61,193 bases of DNA from Orenia metallireducens (GTDB taxonomy: Bacteria; Bacillota; Halanaerobiia; Halobacteroidales; Halobacteroidaceae): NCBI RefSeq assembly GCF_003001995.1, contig NZ_PVNB01000024.1, positions 1-61,193 on the forward strand, in the 5' to 3' direction. A model generated the notes under the pieces. It was given only the letters and a program-made list of their open reading frames with translations. It made no database searches and was not told where the DNA came from. Positions 34,210 through 42,438 of the stretch are shown here, piece by piece. Position numbers and translations under genes: made by a program. How positions within the stretch are numbered: the stretch's first letter is position 1; each line of letters begins with the position of its first letter.

Positions 34210-35049
34210 GTGGATATTATCGGTAAAAGAAGATTATGGATGTCGATTTCAGCAATTGTCATCTTAGCAGGTTTAATCTCTATTTTATTTCAAGGTATGA
34301 ACTTAGGAATTGACTTTGCTGGAGGAACGATTATTGAATTTACTTTTGATAAAGCAGTTACTAATGACCAGATTAGAGGTACATTAGATGAGTTTGGATT
34401 GACTAAAGCACCTAAGATTCAACAGACTGAAAATGGTGTTTTAATTCGGATGGAAGAACTACCTGCTTCAAAGATAACTGCTATTGAGGATAAAATTGAA
34501 GCTAAGTTCTCTGGAAAGATGCAAAGAACAGAGAAGGTAGGAGGAACAATCGGAAAAGAGTTAAGAAACAAAGCTTTTTGGGCATTATTATTAGCTGCTC
34601 TTGCTATCGTGGCTTATATTAGTATGAGATTTGAATTTAGATTTGCTATTGCAGCTATTTTGGCCTTATTACATGATGTCTTAATTGTATTGGGGATCTT
34701 TTCATTATTACAAGTTGAGATTAACAGTCCCTTTGTAGCTGCTTTATTGACTATTGTTGGATATTCAATTAATGATACGATAGTTATCTTCGATAGAATC
34801 AGAGAGAAGATGAGATTGGCTAAAAAGGAAACTTTTGCTCAATTAAATAATGAAGCAATTGTAGAGACTTTACCCCGTTCTATCAATACATCACTTACTA
34901 CGTTATTACCTGTTTTAGCTATCTTATTCTTGGGTGGGACAACGATTCAAAACTTCATGTTGGCATTATTAATAGGTGTCTTATCAGGAACTTACTCTTC
35001 AATCTTTGTAGCTAGTCCTATCTTAGTAGAGTGGGATGAAAGAAGATAA
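34210..35049 (+). CDS. secF: Protein translocase subunit SecF
   Basis: About 279 aa. I favour the GTG at 34210 because AAGGAGG ends 8 nt before it; the ATG at 34204, overlapping the secD stop (TAATG), is only 2 nt from that site. Blocks: GMNLGIDFAGGTIIEFTF near residues 25-42, FALLHDVL-type ALLHDVLIVLGIFSL and GYSINDTIVIFDRIRE. Six membrane segments. It is partner of SecD and translationally coupled. A terminator follows. Confidence 0.93.
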   Translation: MDIIGKRRLWMSISAIVILAGLISILFQGMNLGIDFAGGTIIEFTFDKAVTNDQIRGTLDEFGLTKAPKIQQTENGVLIRMEELPASKITAIEDKIEAKFSGKMQRTEKVGGTIGKELRNKAFWALLLAALAIVAYISMRFEFRFAIAAILALLHDVLIVLGIFSLLQVEINSPFVAALLTIVGYSINDTIVIFDRIREKMRLAKKETFAQLNNEAIVETLPRSINTSLTTLLPVLAILFLGGTTIQNFMLALLIGVLSGTYSSIFVASPILVEWDERR

Positions 35050-35070
35050 GTTAAATAATAATTTATATTT

Positions 35071-35110
35071 AATGACCCTTGGTTTTTAGAAACTGGGGGT
35101 CGTTTTTATT
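35071..35110 (+). terminator. Terminator after secDF
   Basis: AATGACCCTTGGTTT pairs (with G-U) with AAACTGGGGGTCGTT, followed by TTTATTTT. Confidence 0.8.
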
Positions 35111-35169
35111 TTATGGTTTAGGTTATATAAATAAAAAATCTTCATATCCTAGTATTAGATTTGTAGTAT

Positions 35170-35198
35170 TTGGAAAAATATAAGAGTTGTGATATAAT
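35170..35198 (+). promoter_or_regulatory. Promoter of the phasin-like gene
   Basis: TTGGAA (35170-35175), a 17-nt spacer and TATAAT (35193-35198). Confidence 0.6.
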
Positions 35199-35225
35199 TA
35201 TTAACAACTTCTGGAGGTGATAAAT

Positions 35226-35582
35226 TTGTTAAACTTCATTAAAGAGATGATGGTTACTGGGTTAGGTGCATTGTTTTTAACCAAGGATAAAGTTGAAGAG
35301 ATGGTTCAAAAGCTTGTAGAAGAAGGTAAGGTAAGTAAAGATGAAGCAAATGAACTGATTAATAATATGACCCAAAAAGCTAAAGAGCAACAGGAGCAGA
35401 TGAGAGATAAGATTAAGACAGAGATAGAGAATACCTTTAATAAGGTAGGGATTGTGAAAAAAGAGGAAATAAAAGAGTTAAATGAGAAGGTTGCTAAATT
35501 AGAGCTACATATTAAATCTTTAGAAAGAGAGATACAGAGCTTAAAAGGTGATGGGATAGAGGTAGCTGAAGATGATAATTGA
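35226..35582 (+). CDS. Phasin-like coiled-coil protein
   Basis: 118 aa. I prefer the TTG at 35226, 6 nt after GGAGGTG; the GTG at 35217 lies inside that site. A hydrophobic N-terminus (FIKEMMVTGLGALFLTKD) is followed by KVEEMVQKLVEEGKVSKDEA, a helical hairpin seen in phasin-superfamily / PHA-granule proteins. The C-terminal coiled coil is LNEKVAKLELHIKSLEREI. Whether it binds polyhydroxyalkanoate is unknown. It overlaps the next gene by 11 nt. Confidence 0.7.
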   Translation: MLNFIKEMMVTGLGALFLTKDKVEEMVQKLVEEGKVSKDEANELINNMTQKAKEQQEQMRDKIKTEIENTFNKVGIVKKEEIKELNEKVAKLELHIKSLEREIQSLKGDGIEVAEDDN

Positions 35583-36045
35583 GATTATGGTTACAATCTT
35601 ATCAGCATTAGGGGTTTTGGGAACCTTAGTACCAGCAGTTCCTGGTACCCCTTTAATTTTATTAGGAGCATTAATTTATGGTTTTATTAGCAAATTTGCT
35701 ATTTATGGCTGGGGATTTATTGGGATATTGGTCTTATTGAGCATATTGGCTGAGGGATTGGATTATTTAGCAAGTGTCTTAGGTGCTAAGTACTTTGGCG
35801 CAAGTAAATTTGGAGTGATAGGTGCTATTTGTGGTGGGATATTAGCTACAATATTTCTAGGTCCAGTTGGTCTGGTAATAGGTCCGCTTTTAGGAGCAAT
35901 CACTGTAGAATTATTAAAAGGTAAGAAATTTGAAGAGGCTTTAAAGGTTGGAGTAGGCACAATTGTAGGAAATATTAGTGGCTCAATAATCTCTTTTCTG
36001 ATTGCAATATTAATGACTACTTTATTATTGGTAAAGATCTTCTAA
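35572..36045 (+). CDS. DUF456-family membrane protein
   Basis: 157 aa with four hydrophobic helices and the family pattern GTLVPAVPGTPLILLGALIYG (about 17-37) plus repeated small-residue blocks (GPVGLVIGPLLGAITVELL). The start overlaps the phasin-like gene, so the two are coupled; an ATG at 35587 is an alternative. The function of DUF456 is unknown. Confidence 0.8.
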   Translation: MIIEIMVTILSALGVLGTLVPAVPGTPLILLGALIYGFISKFAIYGWGFIGILVLLSILAEGLDYLASVLGAKYFGASKFGVIGAICGGILATIFLGPVGLVIGPLLGAITVELLKGKKFEEALKVGVGTIVGNISGSIISFLIAILMTTLLLVKIF

Positions 36046-36049
36046 GTTA

Positions 36050-36192
36050 TAGATAGCAAGTGGAATACTTTCTAGTTGATGGCTAACGGTTAGAGGTTGG
36101 CAGTTATAAATTTGAAATAAATTAAAAATTATCGATTTATAAAGAAGTATGAATATGTTTGAATTTAACTGTCAATTGTCAACTGTACACTA
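36050..36192. repeat. Word hairpin between DUF456 and the UbiB-like gene
   Basis: TTGGCAGTTATAAATTTGAA and TTTGAATTTAACTGTCAATT are imperfect inverted copies, with neighbouring words gatggctaacggttagaggtt and gtcaattgtcaactgtac. It is part of the iterated-word hairpin class. Confidence 0.45.
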
Positions 36193-36208
36193 AATGGTGG
36201 TGATATAT

Positions 36209-37879
36209 ATGCTCTTTAAAGATCTTGGAATGCATTATAGGAATATCAAAAGATATAGAGATATAGTAGAGGTTTTGATTAAACATGGTTTTGGCTATTT
36301 AATAGAAGTAATGGAGTTACGCCAGTTTTTGCCTTTAAGTAAGAGGATTAAGAAGTTAAAACCAAGTAAGCCACAACAAGACTCCCGAGCAATTAGACTG
36401 AGGAAGGTATTAGAGGAGTTGGGACCTACCTATATTAAGCTAGGGCAACTGCTTAGTACTCGACCTGATTTGATCTCTCGAAACTATATAGAAGAGCTTG
36501 AGAAGTTACAAGACCAGGTTCCACCTATGGATTTTGAGGATGTAATTAAACAGTTAAATAGAGAGTTAAATGGAGATTATAGTCAATATTTTAGTGAATT
36601 TTCTCCTACTCCTTTGGCAAGTGCTTCTATTGGACAAGTACATAAGGCTATCTTACAGGATGGAGAAGAGGTTGTAGTTAAAGTTCAAAGAAAGGGAATT
36701 CACTCTACTATAGAGACTGATTTAGATATTATGACTAATTTAGCGGGGCTTTTAAGGAATAGAGTCTTTAGTGATGATTTCATCGATCCGGTGGAGATAG
36801 TAAATAACTTTTCTAATATGATCAAGCAGGAGCTTGATTATAGAATAGAAGGTAGAAATACAAGGAAATTTCGCAGGAATTTTGCTGATGAAGATGATAT
36901 TATCATCCCTAAGGTCTTTTGGGATTTAACGACTAAGAGAATCTTTACTATGGAGTTTATCGATGGCTATAATATTAATAAATTAAAAGATAACTCTCAA
37001 ACTGAGACTTTAGCTAAGGCAATCAGTAAATCCTTTATGCAACAGATTATGATCGATGGACTCTTCCATGGTGATCCCCACCCTGGCAACTTTATTATCA
37101 CTAGAGATTATAAGGTGTCTTGGATTGATTTTGGATTAGTGGGTCAGCTAACTCAAGCTGATAGAGAGAGGGTAGCTAATCTATTTATAGCCTTAATTAA
37201 AAAGGATACAGATAAGGCAATTGAAGAGCTGTTAAATTTAGGGATGGTAACTAAAGAGATAGATATGAGGTCCTTAAAGAGAGATTTTGCTAGATTAATT
37301 GAGGATTATCATGGTGTAACTTTAGAAGAGGTAGAGTTATCGGTGGTTATGAATAGGCTTTTGGATTTGACCTTCAAATATAAGATAAGACTACCAATAG
37401 AGTTCATCCTATTGGTCAAAGCCTTAATTACAGTTGAAGGGGTAGTATCAAAAATAGAACCTAAATTTGATATCCTAACTGTAGCTAAACCCTTTGCTTA
37501 TGAGATTATTAAAAAGAGACTAAGTCCTAAGCGATTAATGGCAGATACTTTAGAGCGGTTACAGGAGATTAGTAATTACATAATAGATTTACCTGAAGAG
37601 TTACATAATATATTTAATCTAATGCAAGAGGATCAATTAGAGATAAAATTTCACCATGTAGGGATTAAACCCTTAATCTCTAAATTGGATATTGTAAGTA
37701 ATCGCTTATCGATCTCTTTAATCATTGCCTCTTTGATTGTTGGTTCTTCCTTAATTATGTTAGCAGATAAGGGACCAGAGTTTTTAGGTTTTCCCGTTGT
37801 AGGAATATCAGGCTATTTAATTGCTGCAGTGCTAGGAATCTGGTTGGTCATCTCTATTTTGCGATCAGGGAGATTTTGA
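36209..37879 (+). CDS. ABC1/AarF (UbiB) family atypical kinase
   Basis: About 556 aa. KLGQ (in YIKLGQLLSTRPDLI), ASIGQVHKA, GLFHGDPHPGNF and WIDFGLVGQL are the UbiB-family nucleotide and metal blocks; two hydrophobic helices close the C-terminus (about 505-553). Members support isoprenoid-lipid or quinone metabolism by ATPase activity. This cell may lack ubiquinone, so the true partner is open. Start: ATG at 36209 after GGTGGTGAT; ATG at 36194 is possible. Confidence 0.85.
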   Translation: MLFKDLGMHYRNIKRYRDIVEVLIKHGFGYLIEVMELRQFLPLSKRIKKLKPSKPQQDSRAIRLRKVLEELGPTYIKLGQLLSTRPDLISRNYIEELEKLQDQVPPMDFEDVIKQLNRELNGDYSQYFSEFSPTPLASASIGQVHKAILQDGEEVVVKVQRKGIHSTIETDLDIMTNLAGLLRNRVFSDDFIDPVEIVNNFSNMIKQELDYRIEGRNTRKFRRNFADEDDIIIPKVFWDLTTKRIFTMEFIDGYNINKLKDNSQTETLAKAISKSFMQQIMIDGLFHGDPHPGNFIITRDYKVSWIDFGLVGQLTQADRERVANLFIALIKKDTDKAIEELLNLGMVTKEIDMRSLKRDFARLIEDYHGVTLEEVELSVVMNRLLDLTFKYKIRLPIEFILLVKALITVEGVVSKIEPKFDILTVAKPFAYEIIKKRLSPKRLMADTLERLQEISNYIIDLPEELHNIFNLMQEDQLEIKFHHVGIKPLISKLDIVSNRLSISLIIASLIVGSSLIMLADKGPEFLGFPVVGISGYLIAAVLGIWLVISILRSGRF

Positions 37880-37885
37880 TATAAT

Positions 37886-38084
37886 ATATTATAGTCATCC
37901 AACTTTAGAGTGAAATTTAAATATGTCGTTATATATAGATAGTACGACACCTTTGTGTCAGTGTGAGTGTCAGTGTCAGTAGGTTGTCATTAAGGTTTTT
38001 ACTCCCACTGACAACCAACACTGACACTGAAATTAAAGTGTCGCAATTTCCCCAGTAAGTTTCACTTCAAAGTTATTTATTTAC
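37886..38084. repeat. GACACTTT-frame repeat with GTCAGTGT-word core
   Basis: Left end ATAGTCATCCAACTTTAGAG TGAAATT (from 37891) and right end AAGTTTCACTTCAAAGTTA (38058-38076) are inverted. The inner frame is TACGACACCTTTG against TTAAAGTGTCGCAAT. The core arms gtgtcagtgtgagtgtcag and ccaacactgacactga flank TTAAGGTTTTTAC. It accounts for most of the gap of about 350 nt before the recJ fusion; the rest (38085-38231) shows nothing clear. Confidence 0.8.
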
Positions 38085-38231
38085 ATAGAATATTTAGAGT
38101 TTAGAGAAATTATTAAACTATCAATAGTACTCAAAATAAAAATTACATAAATCTTTAAGAAGGAAAACAGACTTTTATGAAGAATGTATATCAGTGTTGC
38201 CGATTATAATCTGCAAAAATGGGGGAGAATC

Positions 38232-41200
38232 ATGCTAAATCAAGAAAAAAAGTGGATATTCCAAGAAATAGATCAAGGTGATGTTGATAAATTAGCTGCA
38301 AGTTTGAATATAGATCCAGTCATAGCAAGGATTTTGGCCAATAGAGGTTTAAAAACTCCTCAAGAGATCGAGGAGTTTTTAGATTTTAGCTTAGAGGATT
38401 TACATGATCCTTTTCTGATGAAGGATATGGACTTAGCTTTTAATAGAGTAGAAGAGGCTCTTAAAAATCAAGAAAAGATATTTATTTATGGAGACTATGA
38501 TGCTGATGGTATTACTAGTACATCTTTATTAATGACAGTATTAAGGAAACTTGGAGCTGATGTTGATTATTATATACCAAATCGGCTTAAAGAAGGCTAT
38601 GGGTTAAATCAAGAGGCTATTAAGATTTTAGCTAACAAAGGTGCTGAATTAATTATAACTGTAGACTGTGGGATTTCAGCAGTCAAAGAGGTTGAACTAG
38701 CCAATAAGCTAGGAATTGATGTGATTATTACTGATCATCATACAGTACCAGAAGTGATACCTGAAGCTGTAGCTATACTTAATCCCAAGCAAGAAGATTG
38801 CCAATATCCCTTTAAAAAGCTAGCTGGGGTAGGAGTAAGCTTTAAATTGGTTCATGCCCTATTGGCTAGATTAAAAAATTTAACAGATCCTAATTACTTA
38901 ATGGAGTATATTAGTATAGTAGCAGTTGGTACTATTGCTGATATTGTGCCCCTTATTGGGGAGAATAGAATAATAGTCTATTATGGTCTAAAGCGGATTA
39001 ATGGCTTTGCTGGTAGAGGAGATTTTAATTTAGGAATCTTAAAGAGTAAGGTCGGTTATAAAGAGAAGGACATTAGTGCTGGAGGAATAGGCTACTATCT
39101 AGCACCTTGTATCAATGCTACTGGACGTTTGGGACAAGCCTATTTAGGTGTGCAGATCTTTACAGAGCCTGATATAGTGGTGGCTGATGATTTGGCCTCA
39201 CATCTAAGGGAAATGAATGCTGATCGCCAGGAGATTACTACTGAAATCTTGGCACAGGCTGAGGAGTATATTGCCAAAGAGATTGATTTAAAGCAAGAGA
39301 AGGTATTGGTAATTCCTTTAACCCAAGGTCACCCTGGAGTTATTGGTAATGCAGCTTCCAAGATTCAAGAGAAGTATTATCGACCAGTGGTCTTATTGAC
39401 CTATGCTGAAGATGGTAGAGTCTTGGGTTCAGCTAGAAGTATTCGTAACTTTCATCTTTATGAAGCCTTTAAGTATTGTGAAGAGTGCTTTGAAGGCTTT
39501 GGTGGGCATAAGGAGGCAGCAGGCTGCTCTTTACAGCCAGAAGATATTCCAAAATTAAGAAGGATGATCAATGAGTATGCAGATCAGGTCTTAACAGAGG
39601 AAGATTTAATAGATCGGTTGAAAGTGGAACAAGTTATTAGTATAGAAGAGGTTTCAAAGGATTTGGTCTATCAATTAGCCAAATTAGAGCCTTATGGCTG
39701 TGCAAATCCTCGTCCTAAGTTTGCTTTAAAGGAGTTAGCTGTTGATAGCTTTCATCTTTTTGGTAAAGAAGAGAGCCATATTAAGATTAATTTTGCTCAA
39801 AGTGGTAGGAGTGTAGAGGCTATTGGCTGGAGAATGGCAGATTTAAGAAGAAATCTTCTGGTAGAAAATGAAGATATCTCTTTGGCATTTACTATGGATA
39901 TCAATGATTTTGGTGGAGAAGAGACTGTCAGCTTGACTATCAAGGATATTAAATTTCCAGAGCTATCTTTTGTAGATCAATTATTTGCCAAAAGTAAAGA
40001 GATATTAGCAGATGATTTTTATCGAGGGATTGGAGCTAGTGATTCCTTCTATACTAAAGTAGTTGGTGTTACCTTTGAAGGTCGCCAAGAGATAATCAAA
40101 GAGGAGGTCAACAAAGGTGATCTACTTACTTTAGAAAGGGAGCCAGATAATAAGTATGATTCTAATGCTATTAAGGTATTGACTGATAATAAAAAGCAGA
40201 TTGGCTTTCTTAAAGCTGAGTTGGCTAAGCATTTAGCACCTTATCTAGATAATGGGGTGGAATATAAAGCCATTGCTTCTGACATAACAGGAGGAGATGA
40301 TGGCAGAAGCCTAGGTGTCAATCTCTTTATAGAGAGGGACAGAGATTATTTAGATAAGCAAGAGGATTCTAAGCTGAGATTATATCGGGCTCAACTTGCT
40401 ACCAAATCTGAAACTGAAATTTTAGAAGAGATTAGAAAATCATTAATTGGGGAGTATAGTTTTAGAGAAAAACAAGCAGAAGCCCTTGATAGTCTATTTA
40501 AAGGAAATAATACCTTAGCTATCTTTGGAACTGGAAGGGGTAAATCAGCAGTCTTTCAGAGCTTTTCGGCTTTTCAAGCTATCAAATCTAATCTGATGAC
40601 AATAATCATCTATCCTCTAAGGGCTCTGGTTAATGATCAATATAGCTCATTACAGGAGAAGTTAGCGCCTTTAGGGCTTAGGGTCTATAAAGGGAATGGT
40701 TCATTGACTATCAAGGAAAGAGAAGAGTTAAATCAAGCTTTAAATAGTAATCAAGTTGATGTTCTACTCACTACTCCAGAATTTATTGAATATAATTTAG
40801 ATAGGTTTAGGAATATTAGAGATAGAATAGGTTTCTTTGTTGTTGATGAAAGCCATCATATCGGTTTAGCATCTAATCAGTTCAGACCCACCTATAAGAG
40901 GATACCTGAACTTTTAGCAGAATTAGAAAATCCTTTGGTTTTAGCAGTAACAGCCACTGCTAATGATCAGGTTGCTAAAGAGATAGTCAATGCTTTAAAG
41001 ATAGATAACTTGATAATTGACCCCTATATTCGTACTAATCTAAAGTTAATTGACAACAGAAATGCTGTTGATAAAGATTCTTACATTGACGATATAATTG
41101 TTAAAGGTGAGAAAGTAATTGTTTATGTCAATAGTCGAGAAAAGAGTATCGAAATAGCTAGTAGGTTAAGGGAGGCTAATCCTTTCTTAGCGCAGCAGAT

Positions 41201-41900
41201 TGTCTTTTATAATGCTGGATTGACCAATCAAGAGAGGGTTTTGGTAGAGGAGAAGTTTAGAGATGGTGAGCTACAGATTGTTATCTCTACTAGTGCCTTT
41301 GGTGAAGGGATAGATATTCCTGATATTAGGCATATTATCTTATACCATTTGAACTTCAACCGTACTGAGTTTAACCAACAGAGTGGAAGAGCTGGACGTG
41401 ATGGTAAAGAGTCATATATTCATCTTTTATATGGACAGCAGGATGCTAGAATCAATGAATTTATCTTAGATATTATGGCTCCTGACAGAGAAGTTTTGGC
41501 TCAATTATATATTGCTTTAAATAAATTGCAGACTAAAGATAGAGAGGTCTTTGCGACTAATCAAGAATTGGCAGATGAGATAAATCAGAAGATAAAGAAG
41601 TCGGTACAAGCAAGTACTGTTTCTGCAGGTTTAGGAATTTTAGAGGAATTAAAGCTTTTAACTAGAATTCAAGAGGGTGGCAGGATAATTCAGCTACATC
41701 CTAAACCAGAGGTAAAACTAGACTTAAGCAGTTCAATAAGATATAATGAAGGTATTGAGGATAAGCAGGCTTTTATGGAATTTAAAAAGTTTGCTTTAGA
41801 AGAATCACCAGATAAATTATTAAATTTAATCAATAAACCAATTTATCCAAAAAGTTTTATAAAAGTGAAAGGGGAGAAGAAAGTTGAATTTAGCAGATAA
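38232..41900 (+). CDS. recJ: RecJ exonuclease fused to HIRAN and RecQ-like helicase domains
   Basis: About 1222 aa from the ATG at 38232 (GGGGGAG upstream; the frame is open from 38184). The N-terminal ~580 residues are RecJ: IYGDYDADGITSTS, TVDCGIS, ITDHHTVPE (DHH), CINATGRLG, then the DHHA1 block HPGVIGNAASKI and GGHKEAAG. About 610-710 is a HIRAN-like domain (VVGVTFEGRQ.., EREPDNKYDSNAIKV). About 730-1100 is a superfamily 2 helicase: GTGRGKSAVF (Walker A), VVDESHH (motif II), VTATAN (III) and QSGRAGRDG (VI). The usual RecJ is 550-800 aa. Overlaps apt by 17 nt. Confidence 0.88.
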   Translation: MLNQEKKWIFQEIDQGDVDKLAASLNIDPVIARILANRGLKTPQEIEEFLDFSLEDLHDPFLMKDMDLAFNRVEEALKNQEKIFIYGDYDADGITSTSLLMTVLRKLGADVDYYIPNRLKEGYGLNQEAIKILANKGAELIITVDCGISAVKEVELANKLGIDVIITDHHTVPEVIPEAVAILNPKQEDCQYPFKKLAGVGVSFKLVHALLARLKNLTDPNYLMEYISIVAVGTIADIVPLIGENRIIVYYGLKRINGFAGRGDFNLGILKSKVGYKEKDISAGGIGYYLAPCINATGRLGQAYLGVQIFTEPDIVVADDLASHLREMNADRQEITTEILAQAEEYIAKEIDLKQEKVLVIPLTQGHPGVIGNAASKIQEKYYRPVVLLTYAEDGRVLGSARSIRNFHLYEAFKYCEECFEGFGGHKEAAGCSLQPEDIPKLRRMINEYADQVLTEEDLIDRLKVEQVISIEEVSKDLVYQLAKLEPYGCANPRPKFALKELAVDSFHLFGKEESHIKINFAQSGRSVEAIGWRMADLRRNLLVENEDISLAFTMDINDFGGEETVSLTIKDIKFPELSFVDQLFAKSKEILADDFYRGIGASDSFYTKVVGVTFEGRQEIIKEEVNKGDLLTLEREPDNKYDSNAIKVLTDNKKQIGFLKAELAKHLAPYLDNGVEYKAIASDITGGDDGRSLGVNLFIERDRDYLDKQEDSKLRLYRAQLATKSETEILEEIRKSLIGEYSFREKQAEALDSLFKGNNTLAIFGTGRGKSAVFQSFSAFQAIKSNLMTIIIYPLRALVNDQYSSLQEKLAPLGLRVYKGNGSLTIKEREELNQALNSNQVDVLLTTPEFIEYNLDRFRNIRDRIGFFVVDESHHIGLASNQFRPTYKRIPELLAELENPLVLAVTATANDQVAKEIVNALKIDNLIIDPYIRTNLKLIDNRNAVDKDSYIDDIIVKGEKVIVYVNSREKSIEIASRLREANPFLAQQIVFYNAGLTNQERVLVEEKFRDGELQIVISTSAFGEGIDIPDIRHIILYHLNFNRTEFNQQSGRAGRDGKESYIHLLYGQQDARINEFILDIMAPDREVLAQLYIALNKLQTKDREVFATNQELADEINQKIKKSVQASTVSAGLGILEELKLLTRIQEGGRIIQLHPKPEVKLDLSSSIRYNEGIEDKQAFMEFKKFALEESPDKLLNLINKPIYPKSFIKVKGEKKVEFSR

Positions 41901-42399
41901 GATAAGAACTATTCCAGATTTTCCTAAGGAGGGTATCGCTTTTAAGGATATTACTACCTTATTAAAAGATCCAGCCGCTTATAAAGAAGCTATTAATAGA
42001 ATCGCTAAGCGATATGAAGATAAAGATATTGATTTAGTCTTAGGGATAGAAGCACGAGGGTTTTTAATCGGTGCTCCTCTAGCATTAAAATTAGACAAAG
42101 GGTTTGTACCAGTTAGAAAAGAAGGTAAATTACCTGGTGATGTAGTTAAGACTGAATATGATTTAGAGTATGGAAGTAATATAATTGAGATACATAAAGA
42201 TGCTATTGAGCAAGGTGCTAAAATTTTAATCGTTGATGATTTATTAGCTACTGGTGGAACTGTCAAGGCAACTGTAGACTTAGTTGAACAGTTAGGTGGA
42301 GAAGTTGTTGAAATTGCATTTTTAATGGAATTAGGATTTTTAGATGGTAGAGAGAAGATAGGAGATTATGAGGTCTTTTCTTTAATTATTGATGAATAA
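41884..42399 (+). CDS. apt: Adenine phosphoribosyltransferase
   Basis: 171 aa, TTG start with AAAGGGGAG upstream, overlapping recJ by 17 nt. IRTIPDFPKEGIAFKDIT opening and the PRPP-binding block ILIVDDLLATGGT (about 117-129). It salvages adenine to AMP with PRPP. The gene order recJ-apt-relA-dtd is common in firmicutes and supports the call. Confidence 0.95.
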   Translation: MNLADKIRTIPDFPKEGIAFKDITTLLKDPAAYKEAINRIAKRYEDKDIDLVLGIEARGFLIGAPLALKLDKGFVPVRKEGKLPGDVVKTEYDLEYGSNIIEIHKDAIEQGAKILIVDDLLATGGTVKATVDLVEQLGGEVVEIAFLMELGFLDGREKIGDYEVFSLIIDE

Positions 42400-42438
42400 A
42401 TAGGGACATTTAATCTTTTGATAAAGGAGCAATAAGTT

